A DNA stretch of 34,481 nucleotides from NCBI GenBank assembly GCA_021464525.1, contig JADRCO010000406.1, positions 1 through 34,481 of the forward strand. The letters are read 5' to 3'. This DNA comes from Rhizophagus sp. LPA8_4_AMF (Eukaryota > Glomeromycota > Glomeromycetes > Glomerales > Glomeraceae). Both the position numbers and the translations under genes were made by a program. This document shows, in pieces, positions 10,301-20,447 of this stretch (its first letter is position 1; the number at the start of each line of letters is the position of its first letter). A model generated the notes under the pieces. It was not told where the DNA came from. It did not search any database and worked only from the letters and a program-made list of their open reading frames with translations.

Positions 10301-13300
10301 ATGAAATTATAACTCCAGATGAAAACGTTAAAGAATTAGAAGATAAAATTCGAAAACTTGAAAGTCAGCTAACAAAAGCCAAAGAAGCGCAATATTTACG
10401 GACTTCCCGAATCACAATGAAACCCACACGAATAGCTCTTGAGAATCTTCAAGAAAACCTTTCAATACAAAATGAACAAAAATTAATGATAGAGTTGCAA
10501 TCTGAACTTGATAAACTTAAGTCGGATATTAAAGAGAAATATGAACTTATTGAAATATTGAAAAAAGATTTAGTTGATAAAGACGTTATACAACAAAAAT
10601 TAAGTGAAAAGGAAGCTGAAGCATCATCATTAAGATTACAGCTTTCTGAAATTAAGAGTCGCGATGAAGAAATGCAAAAACAAATGAAACAATTTCGAAT
10701 TGAAATGGAGAAACTTGAAAGCAATAAAGGTACCAATGAAGCTTTACAATCCGAGTTAGAAAGCGTAAAGAAAGAACTAAGAAATTCTAAAGAAAAAGAA
10801 TCTTTTGCGATAGAACGTTTGAAAATGTTGGATGCAGAAGAAACGAAAATCCGACAAGAAATGAAACGTTTACGTCATGTTGAACTTTTGCAAAAGGAAA
10901 GAATTACAGTTTTAGAATCTCGATACTCAAGGCAAAGTTTTGGCCGGTTTAATGATGATGTTGTCAAATTAAAAAATGAATTAATGACATCAAAAGAAAC
11001 AGAAAGTTTACAACAGAAGAAAATTATTGACCTTGAATCGAAACTTGAAAAATCAATAAAGGACTATAAATCGTTAAGGACGAAGATTGATTATGTTAAA
11101 TCCAAAATATTAGCGAACCGTAATAATATTATTGAAAAGGAAAATCAATTAGCTAATGAAACGTCAGTCAAGACAAAAAAATTAAGAGAAGAAATTGAAA
11201 ATTTACGTGCCCAAGAAACTAAAAATCTTAAAAAAATTGAAACTCTTGAAGCTCAATTAGCTCGTGCACAAAAGGAAAATGATGTTACTCCACTAAAAGA
11301 TGAACTATCTGAATTAAGAAAAATTAAATCTAATTTAGAGAAGACAGTTCAAAATCTAGAATCTAAGCTTTCAATAGCACAGAAAGAATCTGAAAAATTG
11401 GAAATGATTAAAGATGAGATTAAGCTATTAAAAGAATTAGATTCAGGTCAAAAATCTACCATTGAACGATTACAACTTCAACTTCAAGAAACGACTCTTT
11501 CCAAAGATTCTCTTATCAAAGAATTAGAAAGTGTTAGAAAAGATCTTGGTTCACAAATTTCTACATTAGAAGATGAACTTAAAGATGCGAAAGTTGAATT
11601 AAGTTTAGAAACCGAAAAATACGATTTCAGTACGAAAAAACTTGAAGATTTATCTAAAACATTGAAAGATACACAAGACGAGGGAGATAAGAAGATCAAA
11701 AAATTGGAAGGTGAAATCGAACAATTAAGAACTTTTGGGCAGAAAGATATTACTACACTTCGAAATCAATTAACAAGTTCTAAACTTGAAATGGAAACAC
11801 AGAATGAACTTTTGGCAAAACTTGGAAAGAAGATGAAGAATATCGAAAAAGAACGAGATCAATATGTTTTACGTAATAAAGAGTTAACAGAGATTCTTGA
11901 ATTTAAGGAAATAGAACAAAAAGAAGCGGTTTCAAACTTAGAATCCATCATAAAAAATCTCCAAATGCAACTCATTGAAGCAGAGAATGCATCACAAATT
12001 GATATGAAAACTATCAAAAGACTTAGGGATAAACTTGCTACAGTTGAAGCACAATTGAAAAGGGCAAAAGTTACAGATCAAAAACGTACTCAAGTAATAA
12101 ATGAACTTGAAAGTAAGTTAAAGGAAATTAATTGTACTTTGATTGAAAAAGAACAAACATTGTCTACGCAAAATACCCTCATTCAAGAGCTAGAGGAGAC
12201 TGTTCAAAAGATTCAATCTAAGCTTGAAAATGCAAAAAAGTCTAAAGTCACTGAATCCGAACGAATTAAAGAACTAGAGTTGAAACTTGATGAATTCAAA
12301 ATTAAATATGAAGGAAGTAATTTAGACGAACTTAATGATAATTTGAACAAAATTAAGAATGAGCTTGAAAAAGTTAGAAATTCTGAAGCTGAAAAAACCG
12401 AACTAGTTAAATCACTTGAATCACAACTCAATGAAGCAATAATTAATAGGGATCAAGAAATTTCTAAACTTCAGGAAGCAACAGCTGAAATTGAAGTTCT
12501 TAAGAAACAATATGAACAATTAAAAAATCAAATTAGTGAAAATAATGATTCATCTTTACAAAATAATAATACAGATAATTCTAATATAATTGAAAATTTA
12601 ACAAAACAGCTTGAAGAGGCTAGAAATGAATCAAAAATTCATCGCGAACGTGTTGTAGAATTAGAAAATATAACAAAACAACTTGAATCCGATAAATCAG
12701 ATCAAATGAAAACGAATGAAAATTTATTACAACAAGTTGAACAGCTTCAAAAGGAACTAGGTTCTTTAGCGGAAGAATTTTCTGATCCCAACACAAAACA
12801 TGAGGATGCTGACATGCTTTCAAATGAGCAAAAGAAACCGGAAAATGACACGAATAAAACAAAGTCAAGACGTTCAATAATTTTTAACAGGAATTTATCT
12901 CTCAAAAAATCGAAAAACAAAGATGATGAATCATCTAATTTAGCATTTACAAAATTAACTGAAGTTAATAATAGTCTACGTAAAACTAATGAAAATCTTA
13001 CATCAAAAATTATACAAGCTCAAACTCGAATGAATGCCTTAAGTGAAAAGATTAAACTTTTGGAAAGTGAACTTATGAGCATCAAACTTTTCGAAAATGA
13101 TGTTTCCAATAGTGATGAATCAGTCAAAAATCTTAAAGAAAAGATCCGAGAACTTGAAGCCGAAAAAGAAGGGTTGGAACAAGCTAATTCTGCGTCTAAT
13201 GAAGAACGAAGTAAACTTGATCAAAAGATAAAATCTTTGTTAGAACAATTAGAGTCAGTAGGAAAAGGTGGAAATGAACCCGCTTTACAACTTTCCGCAT

Positions 13301-14358
13301 TAAATAACAAAATAATTGAACTTGAAAATGAAGTATCTAGTCTAAAACAACAATCTACAGCAGATACAACAGAAATGGAAAAAGAAATTTCAAAATTATT
13401 GGAAATTAATGAAAAATTAGGAAAACAAGTTCAAAAAAATGAGATCAAGAATACCGTAAAGCGAAATTCAATGCCAACTCAAGAATCGGAACCAACCTCT
13501 CCCACACGTCCAAGAACCACGAGCCTTGACGGTTCATTACAAACAAAACTGTTGCAACAAGAAAATACTATTATGGAACAAGAAAATCTTATTAAAATTC
13601 TTAAAGAGAAAATATTTGAACTTGAAACTTGCACAGACGATGATTCACCATATGATGTATCTTCAAACAGTGGAATGCTTGATCTTGACGCTGTCGGTGC
13701 CGTTGGTGGTTTCCGCAGATCGGCAACAAATCTTTCAGAAACTGCGAAGAAAAAGAATAAAAAATCAAATGTTGCTTCAATTGCGAATTATCCAATGACT
13801 CCTCCACCAACACCACCACCATCTCATTCTTTATCATCGTTATTAATGGCAAATTCACCAACAAGTCCAGGTTCAAGGTCACCAACACATGGATTTGGCG
13901 CACTTAGTCCACCTCCAAGAAATTTTAACTCGCCTACACCTGGCTTCGACATTAATAATGCTCAGCCGTCAGAACTTGTGCAAGAGATTCAAAAATTACA
14001 TAGGAAAATTGCCAAGATAGAAGGTGATAATATCGAAAACAGCGATCACATCGGAAATCTAGAGAGTTCATTGAAGGAAAATGAAACAAATCTACGCGTT
14101 GCAAAACAACAATTGCAAATATTGCAGCGCGAAAAGACAGATCTTTTAGATCAAATAAAGAAATTGAGATCACAACTAGATGAGACCACCGCATTATTTG
14201 AAAATGCGAAATCATCTGTACAAGAAGAAAAGAAAGTTATAGAAAATGTGTTGGAAGAAGAAAGAAGAGCAAAAGAAAATGCTGAAAAAGCGAGACGGCA
14301 GCTTGAAACCCAAATGGAAGAGCTTATGGCTAAGAGAAGCAAATTCATGTGCTTCTGA
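6429..14358 (+). CDS. Giant kinesin-4 family motor protein, 2502 aa
   Basis: Five exons: 6429-6474, 6600-6821, 6945-7287, 7390-7669, 7741-14358. The N-terminal motor (residues about 13-392) has all nucleotide-binding elements: P-loop GQTSSGKT at 99-106, switch I NSQSSRSH at 221-228, switch II DLAGSER at 291-297. The blocks [38 protein letters not shown] and [14 protein letters not shown] (379-392) are characteristic of kinesin-4 (KIF4/KIF21/KIF7-27 group) over kinesin-7. A Ser/Pro-rich insert of about 45 residues sits in the motor between strand SVVMSQ and TSKFNFVDL. The tail of about 2,100 residues is mostly heptad-rich coiled coil, broken by Ser/Thr-Pro patches near 830-850, 2215-2225 and a Pro-rich stretch near 2318-2365, and by a basic patch near 2004-2020. 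KIF4 and KIF21 are about 1,230-1,670 aa, so this is much longer. Expected role: plus-end-directed microtubule motor in spindle or microtubule-length control. The KIF4 Cys-rich tail is not visible. Confidence 0.92.
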
Positions 14359-15417
14359 AATTATTATATCTTTATTATAATTTATTTTTTTTAAAAAAAA
14401 AAAAGAAAAAATTTTTATTAATTGATAATTCATTCTTAGGATTTTTCTTTTTTTAGTAATATAAACAATAATTTAGTAATTTAAATTTTATTATCTAATT
14501 TTATTTATCCGTTTTTTTTTAAAAAAAAAATAAAAATAAAAATATCTCATTATTGAATTGTACAGTAATTTGAAAATTTGTATATTATTTCAATTGACTA
14601 TATTATTTTTATACAGTATTATATAAAAACAGTATTTGTGTTATCTTACAAAATAAAATGCGTGGAAAACCAACTAAACAACATATCACAGAATTCAAAT
14701 ACATACGGTATTCTCTCCAAAGAATATTAAATAAAAAAGGTAACACTTAACGGACGGACACGAAAATTAATTTTTTTTTTTCATCCTAATAGCAGTATAG
14801 CAGACTAAATTTGGTATAGTGTAAGATGTCTTGGCAGATTATTATAAATTAGTTTTAATCGGTATATTTATTCTTAAAATGATGAATTATAAAAATTTAA
14901 TTATTATATAGTAGTACCGGATGCCAAGAAATGATCTTCCGCATGGCGCGTATTTATTTATGTGACAATTTAAAGAAAATTAATATTGAAGCCGCAAACA
15001 GACACAGAATTTGATCAAAAATTGAAAGCAAAGATTTTCGAAATTTTTTTTGAAAGCAGTTACTTCGTTTAAGGATTATCAATACTTGTTGATCTACCGA
15101 AACCAAGAAATTAATATTTTAAATTCGGATTTTATAACTAAATCAAAATAAATATCTTGAATATCTTGTTAACTAAAAATATCGAATGACTCCATATATC
15201 AAAAGTCGTGAAACGTTAACTTTAACTCCTCAAAAAAACCCGACAATATCGAAGATCATTTAAAATAATTTCATTAAAATATTTCTTTATTAGTTCTTTT
15301 TTTTTCATTAATACTAATTACGTATAAAAAAAAATAGATCCTTTACGTATTAATAAAATAAGTATTGAAGTCTATAAATTATTTTTGTGTCATATAATTA
15401 ATTATATTATACATAAT
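14359..15417. other. Convergent 3' intergenic region, kinesin / YTP1
   Basis: About 1.06 kb between two converging genes. I see no ORF with protein-like composition and no tRNA-like structure. Two T-run/A-run junctions follow the kinesin stop at 14385-14404 and 14512-14530; on RNA they could form simple A:U hairpins near the 3' end of the transcript. The remainder is AT-rich. Confidence 0.6.
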
Positions 15418-17195
15418 TTATTTTTCAACATCATCATCATCATCATCAAACTGATTATTATGCACTAAAAGTGAATTAAATTCATAATTATTTGATGTTG
15501 GAGAATCTTGATTTGTATTCAAAACGGTACGTCCAGTTTGTGACATTGAATTATTAAGTGGAAGTGTATTATGATTATTAGTTAATTTATCATATTTTTC
15601 ATAATTTGGTTCGCCATCATTTTTTCCTGATCTCCAATAAAGATCAATAAGTAAATTGATACCAAGGAATAAAAGGAAAGAAATTGCGACGTGAATTAAA
15701 CTATAAGAATATGGATCAATGATTTCAGCATCCAAATAATAGATTTGTTCCTCATTCGCTCCCATGAACAACAAACCAGAGAGAATCAAAAGCTGTTTAT
15801 GTCATAAAAAAATTTTATTAATATTTTTTGGCATAAACACCTTTAAAGAACAGAAAATGAATTATTATATTTACGTATGGAGGCAATTGTTGGAAAATCT
15901 TGATTGGTCCATCATTTTTTGCAAAAAAGCAAACTTCAACTATTCTCGCCAATCCTGCGCTCATTAACGCATAACCAAAATTTGCATGAAGTCTGATGGA
16001 TGTTTCCGTTGATTGGCCATGAGCACTCATGGCGAAACCAGTAAAAAAGATTATAAGTCCTGGGATGATGCTTCTCTTTCCATTTCTTGAGAAATAAATT
16101 CCAACCATGCCACCAGCCCACCACATTATTCCAAGTGCGGTATGTTGATAATCTTTATGGGTCCATGGCTTTATAAAAAAAGAAAAAAAGATTAATTTAA
16201 TAAATATTATAATAATTAGATTGATTGATATTCATTAAACACTTACTGAGTTCCATCTAAAAAACAAACCAGATACAATAAAATAATTTATCGTGAGTAA
16301 AAGATATTATAAATCACAAAAGAATCAATATATTTAAATACAAACCTGTGTTCTGTCCATGTGTTTATAAATCCCCAAACTGTAATCATGCAACTATCAA
16401 AATAATCTTGTGATTTACCCTTGCTTCGAAGCCATTCACTTCCGAACCTCAAGGACAATATCAACAAGATACCATAACCAATAAATGAAGATCCCATAAT
16501 AAAATGTGCAAGGCATTGACCTAGATGATCGTCTCTATTAAATAAATAAAATAAAATTTATTAATAAAAATATTCCGATTTTATAACAAAAAATTTCTAC
16601 TCACCGACACCATCCAACTGCAGTTATAACCCCGAATATCATTTGTATGTAACCAATAAAAGGTACAATTATTCCAATGATCTGATGGAATTTAACAGCA
16701 ATTGGTCTAATTCGTTTATTAAAACCTTTTTCTAAATGTAATTTTAAGTATATACCAAGAATAATTTGACAGATCAAAGTAAAGATAACAGTCGAACCAA
16801 AAGCTCTATGAACATTATCTCCACTAAATTCTCTTCCTCCATGAGCATGACCAAGGATAAAGCCAAACAATACTAATACTGCTCCTGATATTTGAACGGG
16901 AACATGCCATTTAGATTTACTAATTCCCAAAACCATGCCTTTTTAATTTAAAATTAATGGTTATTTGTTAGGATCAATTAAAACAAAGTTGTATTTTTTT
17001 TCTTTAAATATCTTTCATACCTGTTGGGAATATTATCCCAAACGCTAAAAACATAAAAAGTATATGCGTCCATAAAGTTCCGTCAATAGGATCATTAGTT
17101 GCACCAACACTCAAAATTTCGTGAGGATGTGCATAAACGTTTCTTGATAAAAGTGAAAGGGTTATGAAAGAAAAAATAAATTTTGATAGAGTCAT
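15418..17195 (-). CDS. YTP1: YTP1-like membrane protein with cytochrome b561-like region
   Basis: Six exons on the complement: 17195-17021, 16938-16605, 16534-16346, 16256-16247, 16168-15875, 15792-15418, for 458 aa. A signal peptide is evident (residues 1-22, cut after VYA, before HPHE). The N-terminal half (about 40-165) is a bundle of helices with histidines at 44, 70, 102 and 143 placed like the heme ligands of cytochrome b561-type proteins. The C-terminal half matches the fungal Ytp1 module: TEHRWNSPWTHKDYQH, GIMWWAGGMVG, FSMSAHGQ-like FAMSAHGQSTE, and further TM segments. The tail is acidic (DDDDDDVEK). S. cerevisiae Ytp1 has no settled function and resembles electron-transport proteins, so a membrane redox role is inference. 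Exon 4 is only 10 nt long. The start is the ATG before the signal peptide; an upstream TTG in frame is not needed. Confidence 0.88.
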
Positions 17196-17777
17196 TTTAA
17201 TTAGAATCGTCCTCAAATATTTAAGATCAAAAAAAAAGGATTATCTCGAAATACTGAATAAAAGAGCATTTATTTATATATGGCAAGTTCTGAAAAAGTT
17301 TGCAATAAAACTTCCAATCAAATCACATTATGAAATTACCAAAAAAATCAGTTCCAAAAAAGTAAATCCAATAAATAGTCTATTTATATTTCCGTTTGTT
17401 CAGCAGACATACCGCATATATATATATAAAAAATTGTGCACGTGGCGTATTCACATTTCACATCTCATGTGATGTAATGGATATAAATAAGTTGCGAAGC
17501 ATTATGATATAAAAATGTAAAATATTTAATTGACTTTTGAAATCTAATAAGTACATTTTGTAAACTATACAAATTATATTCTTAAAAATGACTGAAAAGA
17601 TGTAACTTCAGTTTTAGGTTCTTAATAAACTTTCCGGTAAATAAAATAATTAATCAAAGAATTCTTTTTTTCAATATTATATATGTCGGAATAATACAGT
17701 CATATATTACACAATCTCATGACATAGTAAAGAAAAAATGATTGGAGAAATCGAATTATTATATACAATAGTTTACT
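17196..17777. promoter_or_regulatory. YTP1 upstream region
   Basis: The stretch is upstream of YTP1 on the minus strand. It holds a CACGTG E-box inside the 12-mer CACGTGGCGTAT at 17439-17450, about 245 bases before the start codon, and a short TATA-like (TA)n run at about 17417-17427. The plus-strand ORF at about 17164-17472 overlaps the YTP1 start antisense, has no domain, and is not taken as a gene. Confidence 0.45.
17439..17450 (-). promoter_or_regulatory. E-box word ATACGCCACGTG (YTP1 upstream)
   Basis: Read on the minus strand this is ATACGCCACGTG. The same 12 bases occur at 19380-19391 on the plus strand, upstream of the GATA gene. The core CACGTG is the binding site of bHLH factors such as Cbf1/Pho4 types. 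Relative to the two genes, the copies have opposite orientation, which is normal for a palindromic core. Confidence 0.4.
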
Positions 17778-17957
17778 ATGTCTGTAAATAACATGGAAAT
17801 TTTAAAACCTCGCAATTCAGCAGGGCTAGAAGATTTTCGAGTTACGATTGAAGGTGAACTTAGAGGTCGTGCATATCCATTTTATTTTATAAGTAGTCCA
17901 CATTTATTACCTTATGGTATCAAAAATACGCGAAATAAATATTACGAAAGTATGTAA
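17778..17957 (+). CDS. Orphan 59-aa ORF or exon remnant
   Basis: An ATG-started ORF of 59 codons with mixed composition (MSVNNMEILKPRNSAGLEDF near the start, GELRGRAYPFYFISS in the middle). This looks more like real protein than the surrounding AT-rich shadows, since it uses CGA, CGC, GGG and CGT codons and has alternating polar and hydrophobic residues. I recognise no family. It faces the truncated 3' end of the GATA gene, only 39 bases from that gene's stop. A possible splice donor (GTATGT at about 17951) near its end would allow it to be the first exon of a decayed gene. Could also be chance. Confidence 0.3.
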   Translation: MSVNNMEILKPRNSAGLEDFRVTIEGELRGRAYPFYFISSPHLLPYGIKNTRNKYYESM

Positions 17958-17996
17958 ATTTAAAATATGCATAATGACATTCATAATATAAAAAAC

Positions 17997-19199
17997 TTAC
18001 AAAGTGAGGAACTTACAAAGTTTTTGACCTTCCAGTCCTCTCCAACAAGGAGAATTACGTGTACCGCAATTGTAACACGCGAATTCTTGTTCTGGACGTT
18101 GTGGTCGCATAAGACGAATGGTCCCGTCCGGAGCAATTTCTGTCGGACGATGAACTCCTTTGTTTTTTAAACTTTTAATAAACATAATAATTTATACATT
18201 ACATTATAAATTATTATGTATTATAAATTAACTATATAGAAATTTTGAAATTTAAACCTACTAAAGGCCACAAGCGTTACATAGCAAAGCGATTCCATGC
18301 AAATCACGTCTCCAAGCAGGAGTATCGAATACTCCACAATTTGAACATTGGGCGATCTCACCCTGACGAATTCCATCGGTAGAAGTGGGAGATGGCAAGG
18401 AAGGAAACATATGTGAATAATCGGATTCAGGTTTTCTACCTCTTTTTTTCTTCCCTTTATTAGGATGTGCTTCTGCCAAGACCATATAATCTCTCGTGAC
18501 TAAAGGAGCATTGGGCACATGATTTTCTCCAAATATCTGCTGCGCCAAATTTTCATATTCCAAAGCAGGTGTGCTTCCAGAAATTGTTCCATAGTAAGAT
18601 GGTAAAGGGCGGGTTGTTTGTGCCTGTGCAGCTTCTTCATTCCAATACAATGCTTGACCATTTGAAATTGGATTATTCTCAACAGGTAAAGATGATGTAT
18701 AAGGTTGAACGTAATGCATTGTCATATTATAATCATAATTCAATAAACTTGGATCAATTCTGGAGGTTGCATTTGAAGGAAAGGCCATTACATAATCGTT
18801 ATTATTCAAGGAATGGTTTTGATTTCCGTTTCCGTTGTTACTCAATAAGGTAGCTTGAGGAATATATTGATAAAAATTTGGGTAATATGCCCTTTCATTT
18901 AAATTAATTTCATTATTATTTTGTTCAAAATATCCTTTGATTGGTTTATAGGACATATTTTGTTCTTCAGTTGGAACGTTTAGAACCTTGCAAGCGACTT
19001 CTTCAACAGTTGAAGAAGAATCGGATATAGGTGAGAAACCCTTAACAGCCTTAACGGCTTTGGCAGTGTTAACGGGGGAAGTTACGAAATTGTCTTGATT
19101 CCGCGTATATCGCTGATATTTGATTGCACAGCCGTTAAATTCATTCGACGTATTTTTTGTCTCTTCTACCGTTTCTAAATATTCTTTTTTTCTTGACAT
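17997..19199 (-). CDS. GATA-type zinc-finger transcription factor, second finger cut short
   Basis: Two exons on the complement, 19199-18262 and 18171-17997, joined inside the Tyr codon of CNACGLY, giving 370 aa. Residues 1-245 are Asn/Ser/Gln-rich and probably disordered. A basic AT-hook-like stretch KKKRGRKPE lies at 250-258. Finger 1 is C-X2-C-X18-C-X2-C (Cys285, 288, 307, 310) with the WRR motif, followed by LKNKGVHRP, the usual basic tail. A second finger begins at 345 (CYNCGTRNSPCWRG) and reaches its third Cys at 365, but then reads KFLTL and stops; the expected NAC with the fourth Cys is absent. The place where the finger should continue coincides with a GTAAGT donor, yet no matching exon is found before YTP1. 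Fungal GATA factors control nitrogen, iron or light responses; which applies here cannot be told. DNA binding through finger 1 should be intact. Confidence 0.8.
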
Positions 19200-19379
19200 T
19201 CGTTAAAGTTAAAAAAATCTAAGCAATATAGAAAAAGAATGTACAATCAGAATAAGGAAACTTTTTTTTGTTCTGTAATTATAAATTAGACTCGTAATAA
19301 AATTAAATAAACTCACAATAACTACAATACCTGTAAGCACTCAAAATTGCGATTCTTTAGCTTGTTATATTAAATCACC

Positions 19380-19391
19380 ATACGCCACGTG
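19380..19391 (+). promoter_or_regulatory. E-box word ATACGCCACGTG (GATA upstream)
   Basis: Exact 12-base match to the reverse complement of 17439-17450. It lies about 180 bases upstream of the GATA start codon. Probably a binding site of a bHLH factor, by core sequence only. Confidence 0.4.
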
Positions 19392-20337
19392 ATAAAAGAA
19401 GATTGTTGACTCCTTCCAACAGAAAAAGTTGAATTTTTCAAATTCAGAGGGGAGAAATGCAATAAATTTATATAAAGGAAATTATAGTTCCAATTTTGCG
19501 GAATTAAAAAAAAAAATAATAATGTTTAAATATATTATTCGTTAAATTACAGACATCTTTGGTAATATTTTTCTTTTTTAACGTCCCATCAATTCATCAA
19601 TCGTTCATTAGTATTATTATTATTGGAACGTAAAATAATATATGTTTAAGGGTGACGTAAATTTGAGTATGTGAGTTTAAAAAAATTGATGCATAGTGAT
19701 CAATAATTTACTGTTAACACTTGAAAGAAAAAAATATATAATAATTGTATCGATATTAATGCAAATTATGCAAATTATGATATCAAACATAAGGAAAGAG
19801 AAATTTATTAAATATGTAATCTTTTTCAAAATTTCGCGTAAAGCATTATACGTAGCATGTCAATGCTGTACGTGCAAATCTATTTTTGTCATTCATTATT
19901 TCTGAGTATAATTCCATATTGTATTATAACAAATGCATTTTGTTAAAGTTTGTATAAATTCTCCCTTGCCACATGATGCATATTAAGAAAGTTTTAAATA
20001 CTTGCATACTTTAACTGTTAAGTGATAAACATTTTAACTTCCCGCTAGAAAATCACATGATAAACTTTTCAAATTATCAGAAATTTCTTAACACAAAATA
20101 TTTAGGTTTTTATAATTGAAACATTTCTTTGATCCCTTATTTTTATCATTTTTTACGTGATGTTGTTTAAAAAACTTGTTTTATTAATTAAGTTTGGATT
20201 CTGGTCTTGAAATTAATAAGAACCATTTCTATAAAAAAAAAGTGTTTTTTTATTATTATACATATGGATATTGGCCCGTTTTTAAATTGTCGTTTTGATT
20301 ATGATTAGATCGTGATCGTGATCGACACCTTACATAT

Positions 20338-20343
20338 CACGTG
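20338..20343. promoter_or_regulatory. CACGTG E-box upstream of chromodomain gene
   Basis: CACGTG core about 105 bases before the start codon of the chromodomain gene. It is one of four CACRTG sites in this divergent promoter. Confidence 0.35.
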
Positions 20344-20447
20344 CTTTTAAAAAAAAATGTATTTATTTTAGTCGAACTGAAAATATTTTTTCAATCAATT
20401 TTTTTCTTTTTTGTTTAATAAAATAAATTCTTTATGATAATTAAATT

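Larger units (their letters stand above)
19200..20447. promoter_or_regulatory. Divergent promoter region, GATA / chromodomain gene
   Basis: No gene is supported in this 1.25-kb divergent region. Four CACRTG E-box-type sites are present: CACGTG at 19386-19391 (inside the shared 12-mer at 19380-19391), CACATG at 19970-19975, CACATG at 20054-20059, CACGTG at 20338-20343. A direct repeat of ATGCAAATT (two copies in a row) lies near 19759-19776. GATCGTGATCGTGATCG at about 20308-20324 is a short tandem 6-mer. The plus-strand ORF near 19696-19905 has no recognisable domain and is left out. Confidence 0.45.

Noticed and set aside
13526-13903. Overlapping ORFs on both strands inside the kinesin tail
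   Set aside because: They are shadows of the 6.6-kb coding exon: composition mirrors its Glu/Lys-rich coiled coil and no domain is seen.
6429-14358. Reading the large motor as CENP-E (kinesin-7)
   Set aside because: The very long coiled coil suggested it, but the motor blocks ([33 protein letters not shown]) are those of kinesin-4.
14359-15417. Possible tRNA or other RNA gene between kinesin and YTP1
   Set aside because: No A-box/B-box pair and no cloverleaf that I could fold by eye.
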